Assembly: GCF_902167145.1 (NCBI RefSeq)
Contig: NC_050098.1
Location: forward strand, 129,778,207 to 129,842,206
DNA: 64,000 nt
Direction of reading: 5' to 3'
Source: Zea mays
Lineage: Eukaryota > Streptophyta > Magnoliopsida > Poales > Poaceae
The translations under genes were made by a program, and so were the position numbers. Each line of letters opens with the position of its first letter. Position 1 is the first letter of the stretch. Shown here one piece after another: positions 20,483 through 32,311 of the stretch. The notes under the pieces are model-generated. The model searched no databases, was not told the origin of the DNA, and saw only the letters and a program-made list of their open reading frames with translations.

Positions 20483-21110
20483 TGTCGGTGTTTTGGGTCC
20501 GACCACACACCCGGGGTTGCCCCTCAAGGTGTTTCTAGGAGTAGGACGGTGTCGACGACTGTAGCAAAATGGTTCGTGCCGATCGCACGAGGGACAGTGG
20601 ACAAGATTTACAGGTTCGGGCCGCTTAGAGATGCGTAATACCCTACGTCCTGGTGAGTATGTGAGCGTGGTTACAAGAGGGCTCTCTGGATTGAAGACAC
20701 AGAGAGTTGATGTGGGTGGCTAAGTAAGATAGGGTCGATCGTTCTGAAGGGGTGCCCCCTAGGCCTTATATACTCGACCGTGGGGCAGTACATGTGGATA
20801 TGATAACAACAAGTAGCTAAAAGGTAGTGAACCTCTTGAGTTTATCCCTACGTAACCCTCGCCGACTTATCCTCGCATGGCTCCGTTGCATGGGGGCTTC
20901 AGCGCAGGAAAGTCGGGTCTCTGTTGCGATTTACTTGCTCGACGTTGTGGGCCATCCGGGCTTGCACCAATCCGGTATCACGTCGCTCTGCCTTGTTGGT
21001 TGTTTCTCCCCAGGCCCACGAAGGAATGACCTCATGATTTATTGGGCCCTTGGGCCTTTCGTGAGGTCTTTTACTCCTTTAGTGGACCCGGGGGATATCT
21101 ATCCCCCACA
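20483..21110 (-). mobile_element. Grande-like 5' LTR
   Basis: It is 628 bp and colinear with 6497-7124 at an offset of exactly 13986. It is the 5' LTR because gag follows it on the minus strand. The plus-strand ORF within (20827-21135) duplicates one in the other LTR and is not a gene. Confidence 0.9.
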
Positions 21111-21115
21111 CCATC
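21111..21115. repeat. Target-site duplication CCATC of Grande (partner 6492-6496)
   Basis: It is a perfect 5-bp match on both sides of the element. It proves insertion into the Huck A 3' LTR and that the element ends are intact. Confidence 0.95.
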
Positions 21116-21749
21116 ATTACCCTACCCCAAGCTGACTCAGGCTACGGGGAACAAGACCGACGTCCCATCTGGCTTGCTCCGCCAGATAAGCAATGATGGT
21201 GCCCCGCACGCTCTGTGACGATGGCAGCTCTCAGCTCCCTTACGGAAGCAAGAGTACGTCAGCAAGGACTCGACAGCCCTGACAGCTGTCCTTCCGCCAG
21301 GCTCCAGCGCTCCTCCGACGGCCACGACACCACACGAACCGGGTGCCAAAACCTCTCCGGCTGCCACGATGACATGTACTTAGGGCGCTAGCTCTCCTCC
21401 GCTAGACACGTTAGCACTCTGCTACACCCCCATTGTACACCTGGATCCTCTCCTTACGCCTATAAAAGGAAGGACCAGGGCCCTCTTACAGAGGGTTGGC
21501 CGCGCGGGAAGACGGGACGACGCGCAGAGTCCCTCGCTCTCTCCCACGCGGACGCTTGTAACCCCCTACTGCAAGCGCACCCGACCTGGGCACAGGACAA
21601 CACGAAGGCCACGGGTTCCCCCTTTTTGCCTATCTCCCTCCTTTGGTTCCCCCCTTCGTGCTCCGTCTCGCGCCGACCCATCTGGGCTGGGGCACGCGGC
21701 GACATTTCACTCGTCGGCCCAGGGACCCCCCGGTCTCGAAACGTCGACA
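21116..21749 (+). mobile_element. Huck A 3' LTR, second part
   Basis: This is a continuation of 5641-6496, ending at GTCGACA (21749). The tail ('gggctggggcacgcggcgac', '...gtctcgaaacgtcgaca') is the reverse complement of the start of the Huck B LTR at 53431. Rejoined length is about 1490 bp, against 1284 bp for Huck B. Confidence 0.8.
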
Positions 21750-22156
21750 CATTTCATATCAAATGTTAAACAACATTAAGATTCATATCATATAATAACA
21801 AAGTAATTACATTTGTACCTTCGGTTTGCTCGAAAGCGAGAGCGCAAATACAATTCCAATCCAGCGTGAACAGTATGTGGGTACTGTTTATCTATTTATA
21901 GGCAAGGGACACAACCCAAGCAAAAATACTTTTATGACCTTGATATGTATATATTATCCTAATACAAACATCTGGGATTAAAGGGTCTTTTACTCTTTGG
22001 CTCAACATCGCGCTTGACCTTCGTAACCGTATTGGGCCGAAGCTATGAACCTTCGGCATTTTACACATATATGTTGTAGCTTCGACGTTTAGCCTTTTTG
22101 GTTGTAGACGATTTCTTTGTCTCTAGGACCTTCTGTAGAGAAGGAGGCCCCCAACA
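21750..22156 (-). mobile_element. LTR fragment of a TGTTGGGG-type Gypsy element
   Basis: On the minus strand it begins TGTTGGGGGCCTCC at 22156. It contains a TATA box in CCTATAAATAG (about 21892-21902) followed by 'acagtacccacatactgttcacg'. The same layout occurs in the E3 LTR (32312-32941), including the palindromic 'acagta..tactgt' stretch, so the two are relatives. Its other end is cut at 21750 by Huck A. I think of cinful-zeon-like elements but do not claim the name. Confidence 0.6.
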
Positions 22157-22319
22157 CCTGTCTCTATTAACAATTAAAATAAAGTAAAATAAAATAAAAC
22201 AATGAAGTCGTCGATGAAACCCACTGTGAGCCTATTGACGTGCCATCATCGTCCCTTATCGCTAGATTCACGAACATCGTCACTGTTGCGCGAGTCACAG
22301 TCGTGCATGGCCTCGTATG
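22157..22319. other. Short flank between LTR fragment and MITE
   Basis: It is AT-rich sequence followed by single-copy-looking DNA. I see no feature in it. Confidence 0.5.
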
Positions 22320-22321
22320 TA

Positions 22322-22569
22322 CTCCATCCAGTTCCAAATTAGAAGTAGTTTTGGACAATATTTAAGTCAAACTTATAAAACTTTGACCACAAATAACCGT
22401 TTTATTATGTAGTTTTGAAATATAAAAGTCATATGTATCGATTTATTTTAAAAGTATTTTTATAATGTATTAGGAGTTAATGTGTATTTTAATAAAAATA
22501 TTGGTCAAAACTATATTTTGAAGATCGTGTCGTTGTCCTAAATGACTTGTAATTTGGAACCAGATGGAG
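22322..22569. mobile_element. Stowaway-type MITE
   Basis: It is 248 bp with terminal inverted repeats CTCCATCCAGTTCCAAATTA and (right, inverted) TAATTTGGAACCAGATGGAG, each flanked by TA (22320-22321 and 22570-22571). AT-rich interior with no coding capacity. This matches the Tc1/mariner-derived Stowaway group of grasses. Confidence 0.85.
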
Positions 22570-22571
22570 TA

Positions 22572-23085
22572 CGAGGGATCGGACCGGCCCCATGCGACGC
22601 GTGACGCCAGGGGAGGAGCACCACGAGATGAGGCGCAGACGGAGGAGCACCATGAGCCGCTGCGCTCGTGCATCTTGTTGGTTGTCATCTTCCTCACGCG
22701 CATTTTCCTTGATGGATCTGGTCATTTGGTCACAACCACTAGCCACCTAGTCCTAGATAGTAGGGGTCATGTGAGCGTCATCGCAGGTATAGATGGCCAA
22801 GTGGCCATGCTAAATGGACTGGCACTAAACACAACACGACTCGTAGTGTGTCGACACGACATGAGCATGATTTATATAGTGTCAGTGCCGACACGATACA
22901 GGTCTAGTGCCATGTTTGGGATGCCACCCCGACACGATGGGTTGGCATGAGCATGATAAGATTAAACGACTGGCATGACTTAGACCAACTGATGGTATAT
23001 AGATGTGATTGTGATGTGTGCATGTGATTTTAAATTATGATTTAAAACATAATAAATTCACTTTATAATGATGTAAATGTTAAAG

Positions 23086-23137
<52 letters not shown>

Positions 23138-24059
23138 CCTTGAAGAAATTATACATTTTTGAGCTCTTGAAGTGAAATAGTGTCTAGGTTGACATAAGCA
23201 CTATTAGGTATTAGTGTTGTATAGTGCCGTCACGACACAATTAGGCACTATAGTATGGTGCCTGGGTCGATAGTTAGGCAGTAGTGTCGACACGACACGA
23301 CACGACATAATTACTAATCGTGCCTAATAATGCTAGTGCCATGCCGGGATGGTGAGCACCATAAGGTCATGAGGGTTGCGTGGGATGGTGAGTGTTGAGC
23401 ATAATTTGTGGCACTAAACACAGCTGGACGGTCAAGCCTGCGGATGGTCCGCCCATAGGCACGGACAGTCCGCGATAGGATTAGATCAAGCAGTTGAAAT
23501 CCTTTCTCCACGTGTGTTTATCCCTCTAAACTCGCATGAGTTGTTGGAGAACGTCTAGGAACGGGTCTAGACCTCTCCCATACATAATTTAAGGGGTACG
23601 ACCGATTAAAACACCCATCAATCAAACCAATCAACTCGTTTATCAATTCCTTTACATTCTTGCCCTAGGAGTAGCTTGTAACATAGCTTTCTTCGTCTCA
23701 ATCTTCACCTCTCTTTGACTCTATGTTGTTTAGAGGCGTCTTGGTTAGCCTGCCGATTCCAAAACAAACCCTAATATCTCTCCTCCCTGTATCGCTCTGA
23801 ATTTTGGGGTATAAATTTTCTTCTCCAATATTCACCAAATTAAGGCGTTACTCTCTTTTTCTCTTCCTGCTCTGCTCCTTCCTCCCATTTTCAAAGCAAT
23901 ATAAAGACTGGTGTCCGAATCGCATGTAAGCAAAATCCTAAGTTGAAATTGTTGTTGCATCATGCTGGAGCATATTTATTTCTGTCTGATGTTGTTCCTA
24001 GCAGTGCATTCTATTTTGGGATTTCTATTCGTGGAATAAAATTGATTAGAAGCACGCGA
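22572..24059. other. Degenerate non-coding DNA, possible DNA-transposon remains
   Basis: Bases about 22790-23340 are rich in CGACACGAC/CACGACACG repeats and GGCACTA words, like subterminal regions of hAT-type elements, but I could not pair terminal repeats. Near 23430-23480 'ggatggtccgccc' and 'cacggacagtccgcg' resemble the GTCCG-rich LTRs of Copia families. No host exon or ORF is convincing. Confidence 0.4.
23087..23136. repeat. (TA)n microsatellite
   Basis: It is a pure TA dinucleotide run of 50 bp inside the degenerate region. Confidence 0.95.
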
Positions 24060-25052
24060 GTTCGAGTAGAGGAGAATCAGCCCCGCGGCTCAGCCCCGGC
24101 CCGGCCCAACCCGGCCCGCGCGCCCAAACCACCCCCCCCCATGCGTGCCCCTCCTACACTCCCCTTTCCCGCGCACCCATGATCTAGGAAGAGAGAAACT
24201 ACCCTCTCCCTCTTCCTCCTCTCTCCCACTCTCTCCCTGCTCTCGTTTGGATCCCCGGTGAGCGGTTGCTGTCGTTCGTCGAGCCCGTGGTAAGCTTCCC
24301 CCTCTCCTCTCCCTCCTCTCTCTCCTCCCTTCCTCCCTCACTGGCGACCCGGCGTGGCCCGGCGCACCCGCCCCGACGCGGTCCCTGCGCGGCCCCGGCC
24401 CTTGACGCGCGGCCCCCGGCCCCGTGCCCAGTGCGCGCCCCTGCTCGACCTAGCCCCTGCGCGCAGCCTTGTCGGTGCTTTCGCGTGGCCGTGGCCTCGG
24501 CGCGCAGCTCCAATGCGCATTGTAGCGTTTTAAATTTTGTTTGAGTCACGCATGTGTCACGCGCTTTGCCGCGCAACAATCCCTTTTAATTCACCGTTGG
24601 AGTCATGCGTTGTGTCGCGCGCTTCTCTGCGCGACAACCCCTTTTAAATTATGTTTGAGTCATGCGTTGTGTCGCACGCTTCGCCATGCAGCAATCCTTT
24701 TTAATTCGCCTAGAATCACGTATATTAATTAAAGTGTGTAGTGTAACGACGATAAATCAAGTATCAAACTAATTAGGACCTAGTTCTAATTTTATTTACG
24801 CATTGCACGAATATCAATGAATATAATTATGTTGAGATAAATATTTTAGTCCATAATTGCTTAACGTAATCGCTATGTCTCTCGGTTGTAGCTTCGACCA
24901 TCGTAGTTTCTTTTCTCGCATAGTCGTAAATGCGAGCCCTGCGCCACACGTATGTTTAGTTGTTCTATTTTATTGTGTGGTGTATTGTTCCTTTCTATGT
25001 TAAGAATGTGGAATATATGTTTGAACTCATATAGATAACGACCCATTGGCAG
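24060..25052 (+). mobile_element. Left part of the Del/Tekay-type 5' LTR (start not located)
   Basis: It is a GC-rich CT-laden block (24060-24450) typical of long Gypsy LTR leaders, followed by AT-rich sequence that continues across the solo-LTR insertion into 29106. The join is certain from the TSD. The left boundary is a guess, since I found no TG terminus. GC-rich overlapping ORFs here (24199-24579) are not genes. Confidence 0.5.
24543..24712 (+). repeat. Three-copy ~57-bp tandem repeat in LTR leader
   Basis: Units start 'gagtcacgca', 'gagtcatgcg', 'gagtcatgcg' and each holds GTGTCRCRCGCTT and CCTTTTAA. It is a local expansion within the LTR. Confidence 0.75.
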
Positions 25053-28000
25053 TGTGACGGAACCTCCCAAGTCATTAGGCCCACCTACAGTTGTCCTTGT
25101 TCAATGGACCTTAGGCAACCCTGTAGATGCACATAATCACTTGACAAGATCGGTATCTGTATTCTTTTCCTTTCCCAAGAGCGTTTCACCCGTCACGCAG
25201 ATATTACAACACATCAGAGGAACGAATAAGCAGAAGCGAATTACAATAACTTAACTTACATTCATTAAAATATAGAAAGAGTGTTATTATTACATCACCA
25301 GTATATAAGAGTGCATAAGTATTATTATTACAAACTTGGGAGGCAAAAACCCCTCCCACATAGAAGTATATTGTTTTTCAAAAGGAAGGACTACGTCCTT
25401 CTGCAACCACATTACTGTTGAGGCTCATCCTTGGGCACCTCGTCCTTAGGCACCACCTTAGTGCAAAAACAGCAAAATTCTATTGTTTCCTCACCTACAA
25501 CAACATGGGTTCGAAAACCCTGAGTACGAAGTGTACTTTCGCAAGTCTTACCCGTTAAAATAAAAGACTCTCAAGGATATGTTGACTTAAGTGAGTCAAG
25601 GTAAGGTTTAATCAAGAATCAAGACTCTGTTTGCAAAAATGCTTACTAATAGTGGATCCTTAAAAATCCGGTTTTATTAGCCAGTTAAGTCATTACCTGT
25701 CACTAGAGTTCTTTCTACCCTAGTTCAAGCACTTGGCCTATGCTAATCATCCTTTTATCAACCCCTTTTTGTTCAATGGAATGCTACGTGTAGGGCAGTG
25801 ACCAAGTCTTCATGTCCGAGAAGTAACGGTGATCCGAATCGATTAATACCCAGCTGGGGATTCACATGACATATGTAGCACTTAACCCTTGCATATGTCA
25901 ACTCACCACCGGGGTTCTTAAGACCAGACCGGGTTCACGCCAACCGAGAGCACAGATACACCACCGTCCAGCCTCTTGCCATGGAGGGTACACGCTACTC
26001 TCGCCATCTCTCCACTCCCATTGTGTGTTGGCCTTTCTAGTATTAGTCTGCCCGAGGCAAAGCTTACTTATGATGAGACATGTGACCAGTTAAAAGGTCC
26101 TCAATCATCAAGCCTACATCGACACGGTCCTTAATCGACTTAGACGGAAACACTACACCGAGACTCTCTTCTCATGCAAGTCACCCGTCCGGTCTCAACT
26201 TTATCATTTAAAAACCCCAAAGTCTGGTACCTGGCAGAGGTACATCTTTTTCGATGTTGAACCCATCACGACCATGATGGATCCACCATCAAGTTTTATT
26301 TTTGAAAACATCCCATCCACTGTGAAGCATCATCTTTTATTAAAAACAAAACATTTGTTTTTTTTCTAAAGCAGGACTAAAGCATCAGAAAAACCTTTTG
26401 AATAAAATAGGTAATCAAGGAATGGTAACCAGTTCCAAGGAAGGAAATGCAGCAATTTGTTTAACATCCAACTCCTATTACCTAATGCATTAGTCAAGTG
26501 ATAAAGAGTTTAAAACAACAAGGTGGTGGCAAATGCACCGGGGCTTGCCTTGTGTTGTAGGAGAGTCGGGCTCTGTTCCACAAATATCAAAATAGAAACA
26601 GTTCCCGGCAGGTGGATTTTCTATCGATGGAGTAGTCTCTTCCTCTTCAACCGTTATCTCTTCTTCGTTCTCTATACATAATCATATATAACCATGAATG
26701 CTCATGTAATGCTTATGAAAATGCAATAATAGAGAAGCTACATTAAGTTGTATCTTGAATACAACTTTCTTTCACGGTTTACTAGGGAAACTATGGGTTT
26801 TCTAGGTCAGTACCTTAGTAGGGTTAGGCATTTTTACCATAAGGAGTTAGGGTTTTGGGTTTAGGAATCAAACAATGTCCAAAGAAAATCAAACTTCGCA
26901 CATAGGATCTAAATACCATCTTAAGCTTATCCAAAAAGTTTGGTGATTTTTTGAGCCATTAAATAATTCCTAAAATTCCAGAGGTATAGGTTTAAGCTCC
27001 TTTAAATACTGATTAATTCCTTGTTTGGACTAAAAATCCTAGAACTATTTTTATTAAATACTAGAGAAATCTAGGAGTCCAACAAAATTAGTTTCATATT
27101 TTTATCATTTTTATATAATTTTCTATGGATTTCCTAAGTCTGGTAGAAAAAGAAAAAGGAAAAGCATCAACAGTGATGGGCTCAATTTAGCCCGAGCTGG
27201 CCCAAGATAGGCAGAACGCGCCCGCGTTGCCGGATTTGCACAGGGGACCCTGGTGATTTGAAAAACCCGGTAAGAGTGCCACACACTGTTCCTATGTGTC
27301 ACTGACTCTTTGCGCAGAGGCCCTTCATTTTCTAATTCTTCGTGAACTGAAGTCCCCGACCGAGGACGGCGGAGCAGCGGCTCCGGCGAGCCCGTACTGG
27401 CCGGATGACTCAACTACCGATGCTCTGGAGCGGTTGACACCTAATTCGACCCCTAATAACCATTACCCCTCAATCAATTTCAAGGTTCTAGCCCCTAATC
27501 TCTCTGCCCACGGTGACAGTGCGATAAACGGACTACCGGAAGCGTTCCCGTTGATCCTACGTGTTCTAGCTCAATTGGCTGGGTCGAGAAGCATCACAAG
27601 AACACAGGGATGCTAAAACAAGAGCAAGGAGGGTGTGATCGGACCTATGAAGGGCTGGCCGCGGTGAGCTCACACACGCGGTGTTCTTGACCGATTTGGG
27701 GGAAATCTCAAATTGGGGCGCTCTGGTGGACGATATGAGGCACGGGTTGGTGTATTGGGTGCGTGACTACCTAGCGGAGCCGATGGCATGCTCAATTTAT
27801 GGGACCCGAGGGTGGTGGCCCGTGAATTTGAGATGGCGCGTTGGCGGCCGGAGAGAGGGGAGAACACTGGTGGCTTAGTCGTGACATTCACCGGTGCAAC
27901 AGTTCAAAGATTTTAATCCTAATTGTGCCACGGTTACTACCATATAGTAACGAGCCACGACGTGGCATAACCGAGGTCACCAGAGTTTCCACGGCAACAC

Positions 28001-29105
28001 CGGCGGTCCGGCCACGTCGCACGGCTACAGGCACGGTGATAAGCTTCTGCCGTGACCAAATTCGCGCCCCCGCGAGATCTTTTTACTTCCCCGTGGATAT
28101 CTACTGCGTGCCAGGCACTAATCACGGCGATCGGCGCGAATTCGAGCGCAAGATCACCGGCGGCGAGGGGGGCTGAACCTGAGATATTTCTGCAGACACT
28201 GTACCATCTGGGCTGTTTTAGTTGTTCTGACAGAGCAATTTGCAGGTCGATTTGCTTCAAATTTCATGTAATGACTGGACCACCTCTTTGTATCAAAGTT
28301 GTAGCCCTTTAATCCAGTTACAATCTTGCTATAGTAACCATGCTTAAACACTCACTGGATTATCTTCAAAAGAGCTCCCAAAGTTCACCCCATGTCACTG
28401 TCAGTAAAAGTTCAGACTCTGAGCTGACTGACAGCCAGACTTCGAGTCCATTTAACTCCAACTTTTGTACAACACTTATGCCTGATGTCTTAAACAAAGT
28501 TATACTCCTTTAGTAGATCTACAAATTTGATGTATTGACCCTAGGAAAATTCCTTATGGATTAAGAGATACAAGGCTCCAAATATCCCTCAAGCTCACTG
28601 AATTTCAGACTTAGGCTTATATGGCTTAAGTGGTGCTTTTTTTGCAAATAAGCCCAAATCCCACATTTTGACTTGCAAATCCTCAAATGTGAGAAACACA
28701 TGATTTGGGGTGTTATAATACTTTGGTATTTTCACTTTGGTCCAAAAGTGCACCAATTTTACACTTAGCCCCCTAGGGTTCTAGTTTAGGGTTTTTCAGG
28801 GGTCTTTTCAGGGTTTTTAGCACTTTAGGGTTTTGGTGTCACTAAAGTCCTTCAAAGATGATATCTTATGATCATGTGTCATGTATTTTGGGGTTTTCAC
28901 ATATTTGGGCTTCACTTATATCCATAAGCCTTGATATGAGGTTAAGCACTTTACCCAAGGGTTAACCACACATCAAGTCATATCAGTACAACTTATTTGA
29001 AATTTTTATCTAGTGAATGCACTCTAGGTGTAACAAACACATTATATGCCAATGCTCATGATTTGATGCTCAAGTTTTAGTGACAGTAACACCAGGGGTG
29101 TTACA
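25053..29105 (-). mobile_element. Solo LTR, ~4.05 kb, minus orientation
   Basis: On the minus strand it runs from TGTAACACCCCTGGTGTTAC to GAGGTTCCGTCACA. The perfect TSD GGCAG (25048-25052 and 29106-29110) encloses a single LTR with no PBS, PPT or coding region. It is therefore the product of LTR-LTR recombination. Minor ORFs at 27123-28351 are random. It sits inside the LTR that ends at 30280. Confidence 0.85.
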
Positions 29106-30280
29106 GGCAGAGTCCGAGGAAGTTGCAGGAGAAGACCCTGAGCAGCAGCTGGTTGGTGAAGGCAAGTGTCCTCTGACCTATTTATGTCCTACTCATTTTA
29201 TTATTAATCTCCCCGCATTTACATAATTTATGCCTAAGGACTTACTGGTCTTTGTTTATCCTATCCTTGATCACCTATTTGGGTTGGATTATCTCTGGAC
29301 TAGCTCTATGCTAGCGCTAATTAATTAGAGCAACTGAGGTGTAGTTTGCTTCGCCGTTGTGCCATCCATGGGCTCGGTGTATGCGGCTCGCTCTGCCGAG
29401 GGTGGTTTACCCCTTGTGGAGGAGTGCGGTACATTTAGGAAACCTAAAGGGCGGCTACATCTCAGGGAATCTTTGTAAAGGCTTCGTAGTGAATCCCTGG
29501 CCATTCACCTCGGGAGTGAACAAGGGTCTTGCAAGCCCAGCTAGAGAGAGAATCACGGCTCATGGTTAAGGTGTGCAACCTCTGCAAAATGTTAGAAACT
29601 GACATATTAGTCGTGCTCACGGTTATGAGCGGCCTTGGGAGCTCGTTTTTATTAGAGATACTACGATTATAAATGATTATGAGGATAATTGTGGTTTTAC
29701 TGGTGATGATTATGATTATGGTTTGTGGTGTTCTTTCCGTTTGGAAGGAGTACCTTTGGGTTAATAGCTTGGGGTTATTGCTAAAATTTGGCTCTACTAG
29801 TAATAATTACCTGACCAACTAAAAACAACTGCTCTGAGCTTCACCCCACATATAGCTAGTCCACTTTTAGCCAAACGGGACAATTGCTGAGTATGTTGAT
29901 GTGTACTCACCCGTGCTCAAAACACCAAAACATCAGGTTGTCTACATTGCAACCCCTTCTCAGGAGAAGATGAAGTTGTGATAGATAATTTTCAGGACTT
30001 CCAAGACTTTGATGAGTTCTAGGCGTGGGTTAGCGGCAAACCCCTTGTCGGCTACCTGTGAAGGTCGTGTATTGCTACGTTTCGTCTTCGCACTTTGATC
30101 TATGTTTAAGACTACGTGGATGTCTCAGGCATCATGATGTAATCAAATTAATACCTTTTTGCGTTATTATTGGAGCATTGTGTGATGATGTCCAACTATG
30201 TAATTGTTGTGTACGTGAATTGCTGATCCTGGCACTTACATGGTTCACATTCGGTTTGCCTTCTAAAACCGGGTGTGACA
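29106..30280 (+). mobile_element. Right part of the Del/Tekay-type 5' LTR
   Basis: It follows the solo LTR and ends GGTGTGACA, then a PBS. The last 760 bp match 1-763. Bases 29106-29170 (gagtccgaggaagttg..., ending GGCAAGT) look like the acidic, splice-donor-like block common in Tekay-type LTRs. Confidence 0.75.
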
Positions 30281-30284
30281 TAAG

Positions 30285-30298
30285 TGGTATCAAAGCCA
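30285..30298 (+). other. Primer binding site of the Del/Tekay-type element
   Basis: TGGTATCAAAGCCA lies four bases after the LTR, matching the initiator tRNA-Met complement (usual TGGTATCAGAGC) with small changes. It defines 29106-30280 as part of a 5' LTR. Confidence 0.8.
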
Positions 30299-30540
30299 GG
30301 TTGACTGTAGGACCGCTAACCTAGAGTAGAATGACCGTTCTAAGGATTATAGACCCCTATTATCACCTTGACCCTTGCTGTCACTTCAAAAGTCGGTCAT
30401 CTCGACCAACTCTATGTTCTACTATATATATATTATACCTTGCTAAAACTTTGTTTTATTTTATTTCCTAAATTTTTATGATTTACTTGTTGGTCATATT
30501 AGTTCTGTTCTTACTCTTATGATTACGGTGTCTTTTGTAG

Positions 30541-32306
30541 ATGGCTCGTCTTAGACACATAACACCAAAGTCGGTCATTCCTTTCTTGCCCTCTCTTCTT
30601 GCGGAGCATCCGCTTCATCGCCTAGTGACTGGCCAGTCCAGCCACTTGGAGAGGTTGCACCACCGCCTGCATGAGGAGCAGGAGCGTCGGCGCCAGGAGC
30701 TGGAGCAGCAGGGCAGTAGGAGGTAGAATCAGCGAGGCGTCGCTCCCATGTGCCCCTACTGGAGGCACCCCCTGCACCAACACTGGGTGACCCGGTTGCT
30801 GGAGTAGCTGCTGGAGGAGACCCTAACGACGGAGACATCGACAACAGCAGCTCGAGCCACAACACCAACCTCTTAGAGGAGCATGAGCCGGAGGGATGGG
30901 TCGCCCGACCCTTCACTCATGACGCCGCTCGCGGGTGTCACTTCCATGATGCGCTCGACACCTTGTTGTACCGGCCCCTTAACCGACACACTTGGTCTAT
31001 CGAGTATCACAGTGTGGTCTACTAGCATAGTCGCGGGGTATACCCGGACTGCTGGGAGGCTACTTGCTTCGTGCGCCATCCGGAGGATGGTCTCTGGGGT
31101 GAGGAGGTCTGCTCGGAGCATTATTATATTTCTGAGCGGGACTCAGCTGAGGCGACCATGCAGGATGCCGCACGACGTGCAGTTTCTCAGTACTGCTTGG
31201 TGCTCAGTGGGGTGGCTGATGGTTTTAACTTGAGGTATTACCCCCACCGTCTGACTTGCAGTACTAGAGGTGTGGTTGTCTCACCTGTTGGTGAGGACAA
31301 TCCTAGGTTGAGTAGCATAATCAACCTAGCTGCCGTGCTCAACACAGAGCTAGACCACACTTTAGACAAGCTAAGTAGGGCTCGTGTCGAGATTTCCCAG
31401 TTGCGGGCTGAGTGCATGGAGCGCCGTCCCCATGAGGATGGCTCTCCTGCCCCTGTCGGGAGTCACACCCATACCGCTCGCCTTTGCGTGGACACCATGC
31501 CTACGACAACCCCGATTGCAGGACCCGGATAAATTTAGAACCATAGATTGCTAGCGTTGGATTTTGTAATTAATGCTTAAAATATGAGCCTTAGTCTTAG
31601 TCAGAATAGTTTGCTTATCCTATGTTTTATGCTTGTCATGATGAACCTATGATGGATTTGAATCTTTGTAATGAATGTCGCCAGGTTGTGGGTACCCCCT
31701 GTAGTTTGGCTTAGCTATTAATGTTAATGAAATTAGTTATTTAGTTGAGAAGCCTTTTTATTTCTACTTTCCTCTTTATTTGAGAAGTTGTGTTTGCCTA
31801 TGTTGGGAGTCAGTGAAGATGCTTGTTCATTCATAACTGATCTTGCAAATCTTTCTGGCACTAAAGCAAGGACCCATGTCAGTCAGTAAGTACCGAGACA
31901 TGTTTCTGCAGCTGTTCCGCTATGCTCCTGAGGATGTCAACACCAATGCCAAGAGGCAGTATCGTTTTCTAAGAGGCTTGGTTGATCCCTTGCACTATCA
32001 GCTGATGAATCAAACCTTTCCCACCTTCCAGCACCTGATCAACAGAGCTATCATGACGGAGAAGAAGCGCAAGGAGATGGAAGACCAAAAGTGCAAGATT
32101 GGTGGACCTCAGCCCGGGAGCAACAGTCGCCCACGTTTTTCAGGCCACCCACCTTAGCAGTTCAAGCAGAGTCACCCTCAGGGATATCTGCAGCAGAACC
32201 AACGTCCGCCTCAGCAGCAGTTCTAGAGGCAGTACCCTCAGCATCAGCAGCAGTATCGTCAGAACAGTCAACCCAGAGGAAGTTAGTTTCAGAGGTAGAG
32301 TAATCA
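30541..32306 (+). pseudogene. Broken gag of the Del/Tekay-type Gypsy element
   Basis: The ATG at 30541 (MARLRHITPKSV) opens 61 codons to a TAG at 30724-30726. Further pieces lie in other frames. Bases 31071-31532 encode a gag N-terminal region ending in a short helix (SSIINLAAVLNTELDHTLDKLSRARVEISQLRAE). Bases 31843-32155 encode the end of the capsid domain (MSVSKYRDMFLQLFRYAPED, RFLRGLVDPLHYQL). A Gln/Pro-rich tail follows with a TAG. Bases 31533-31840 are non-coding and probably replaced or decayed. Protease and pol are absent because E3 inserted at 32312. Confidence 0.7.
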
Positions 32307-32311
32307 GGCAC

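Larger units (their letters stand above)
6497..21110 (-). mobile_element. Complete Grande-like Gypsy (Tat-type) LTR retrotransposon
   Basis: Two 628-bp LTRs (6497-7124 and 20483-21110) flank gag-PR-RT-RNaseH-IN on the minus strand. The flanking 5-bp duplication CCATC (6492-6496 and 21111-21115) is perfect. By eye the LTRs differ at about three positions, so the insertion is recent. In plus-strand order the element holds the 3' LTR, three hairpin/polypurine modules, two plus-strand (antisense) genes separated by a hairpin array, an 89-bp tandem array, pol, gag and the 5' LTR. Total length, LTR length and the presence of an antisense gene fit what I recall of Grande; the name has not been checked against a library. 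Confidence 0.85.
764..21749 (+). mobile_element. Huck-like Gypsy element A, 3' half, interrupted by Grande
   Basis: The element is plus sense. What remains is the spacer downstream of pol, which carries a minus-strand gene (872-4210), a short tandem array (4690-4915), a stem-loop/polypurine cassette (5471-5543), the polypurine tract (5631-5640) and a 3' LTR (5641-6496 continued at 21116-21749). Gag-pol would lie left of 764, outside the window or lost. Bases 4916-5470 hold no gene that I can see. The 'Huck' label rests on recalled LTR character (TGTCGGGGACCATAATTAGG start, about 1.5 kb) and on resemblance to 53431-61575. The flank at 21750 is an LTR fragment of another element, so this copy probably inserted into that LTR. 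Confidence 0.7.

Noticed and set aside
24199..24579. GC-rich overlapping ORFs that could suggest a host first exon
   Set aside because: They sit in an LTR leader and read open on both strands; no splice or domain support.
31533..31840. Possible intron within the Del/Tekay-type gag
   Set aside because: No convincing splice sites joining the flanking gag pieces, and the flanks are already frameshifted; treated as decay.
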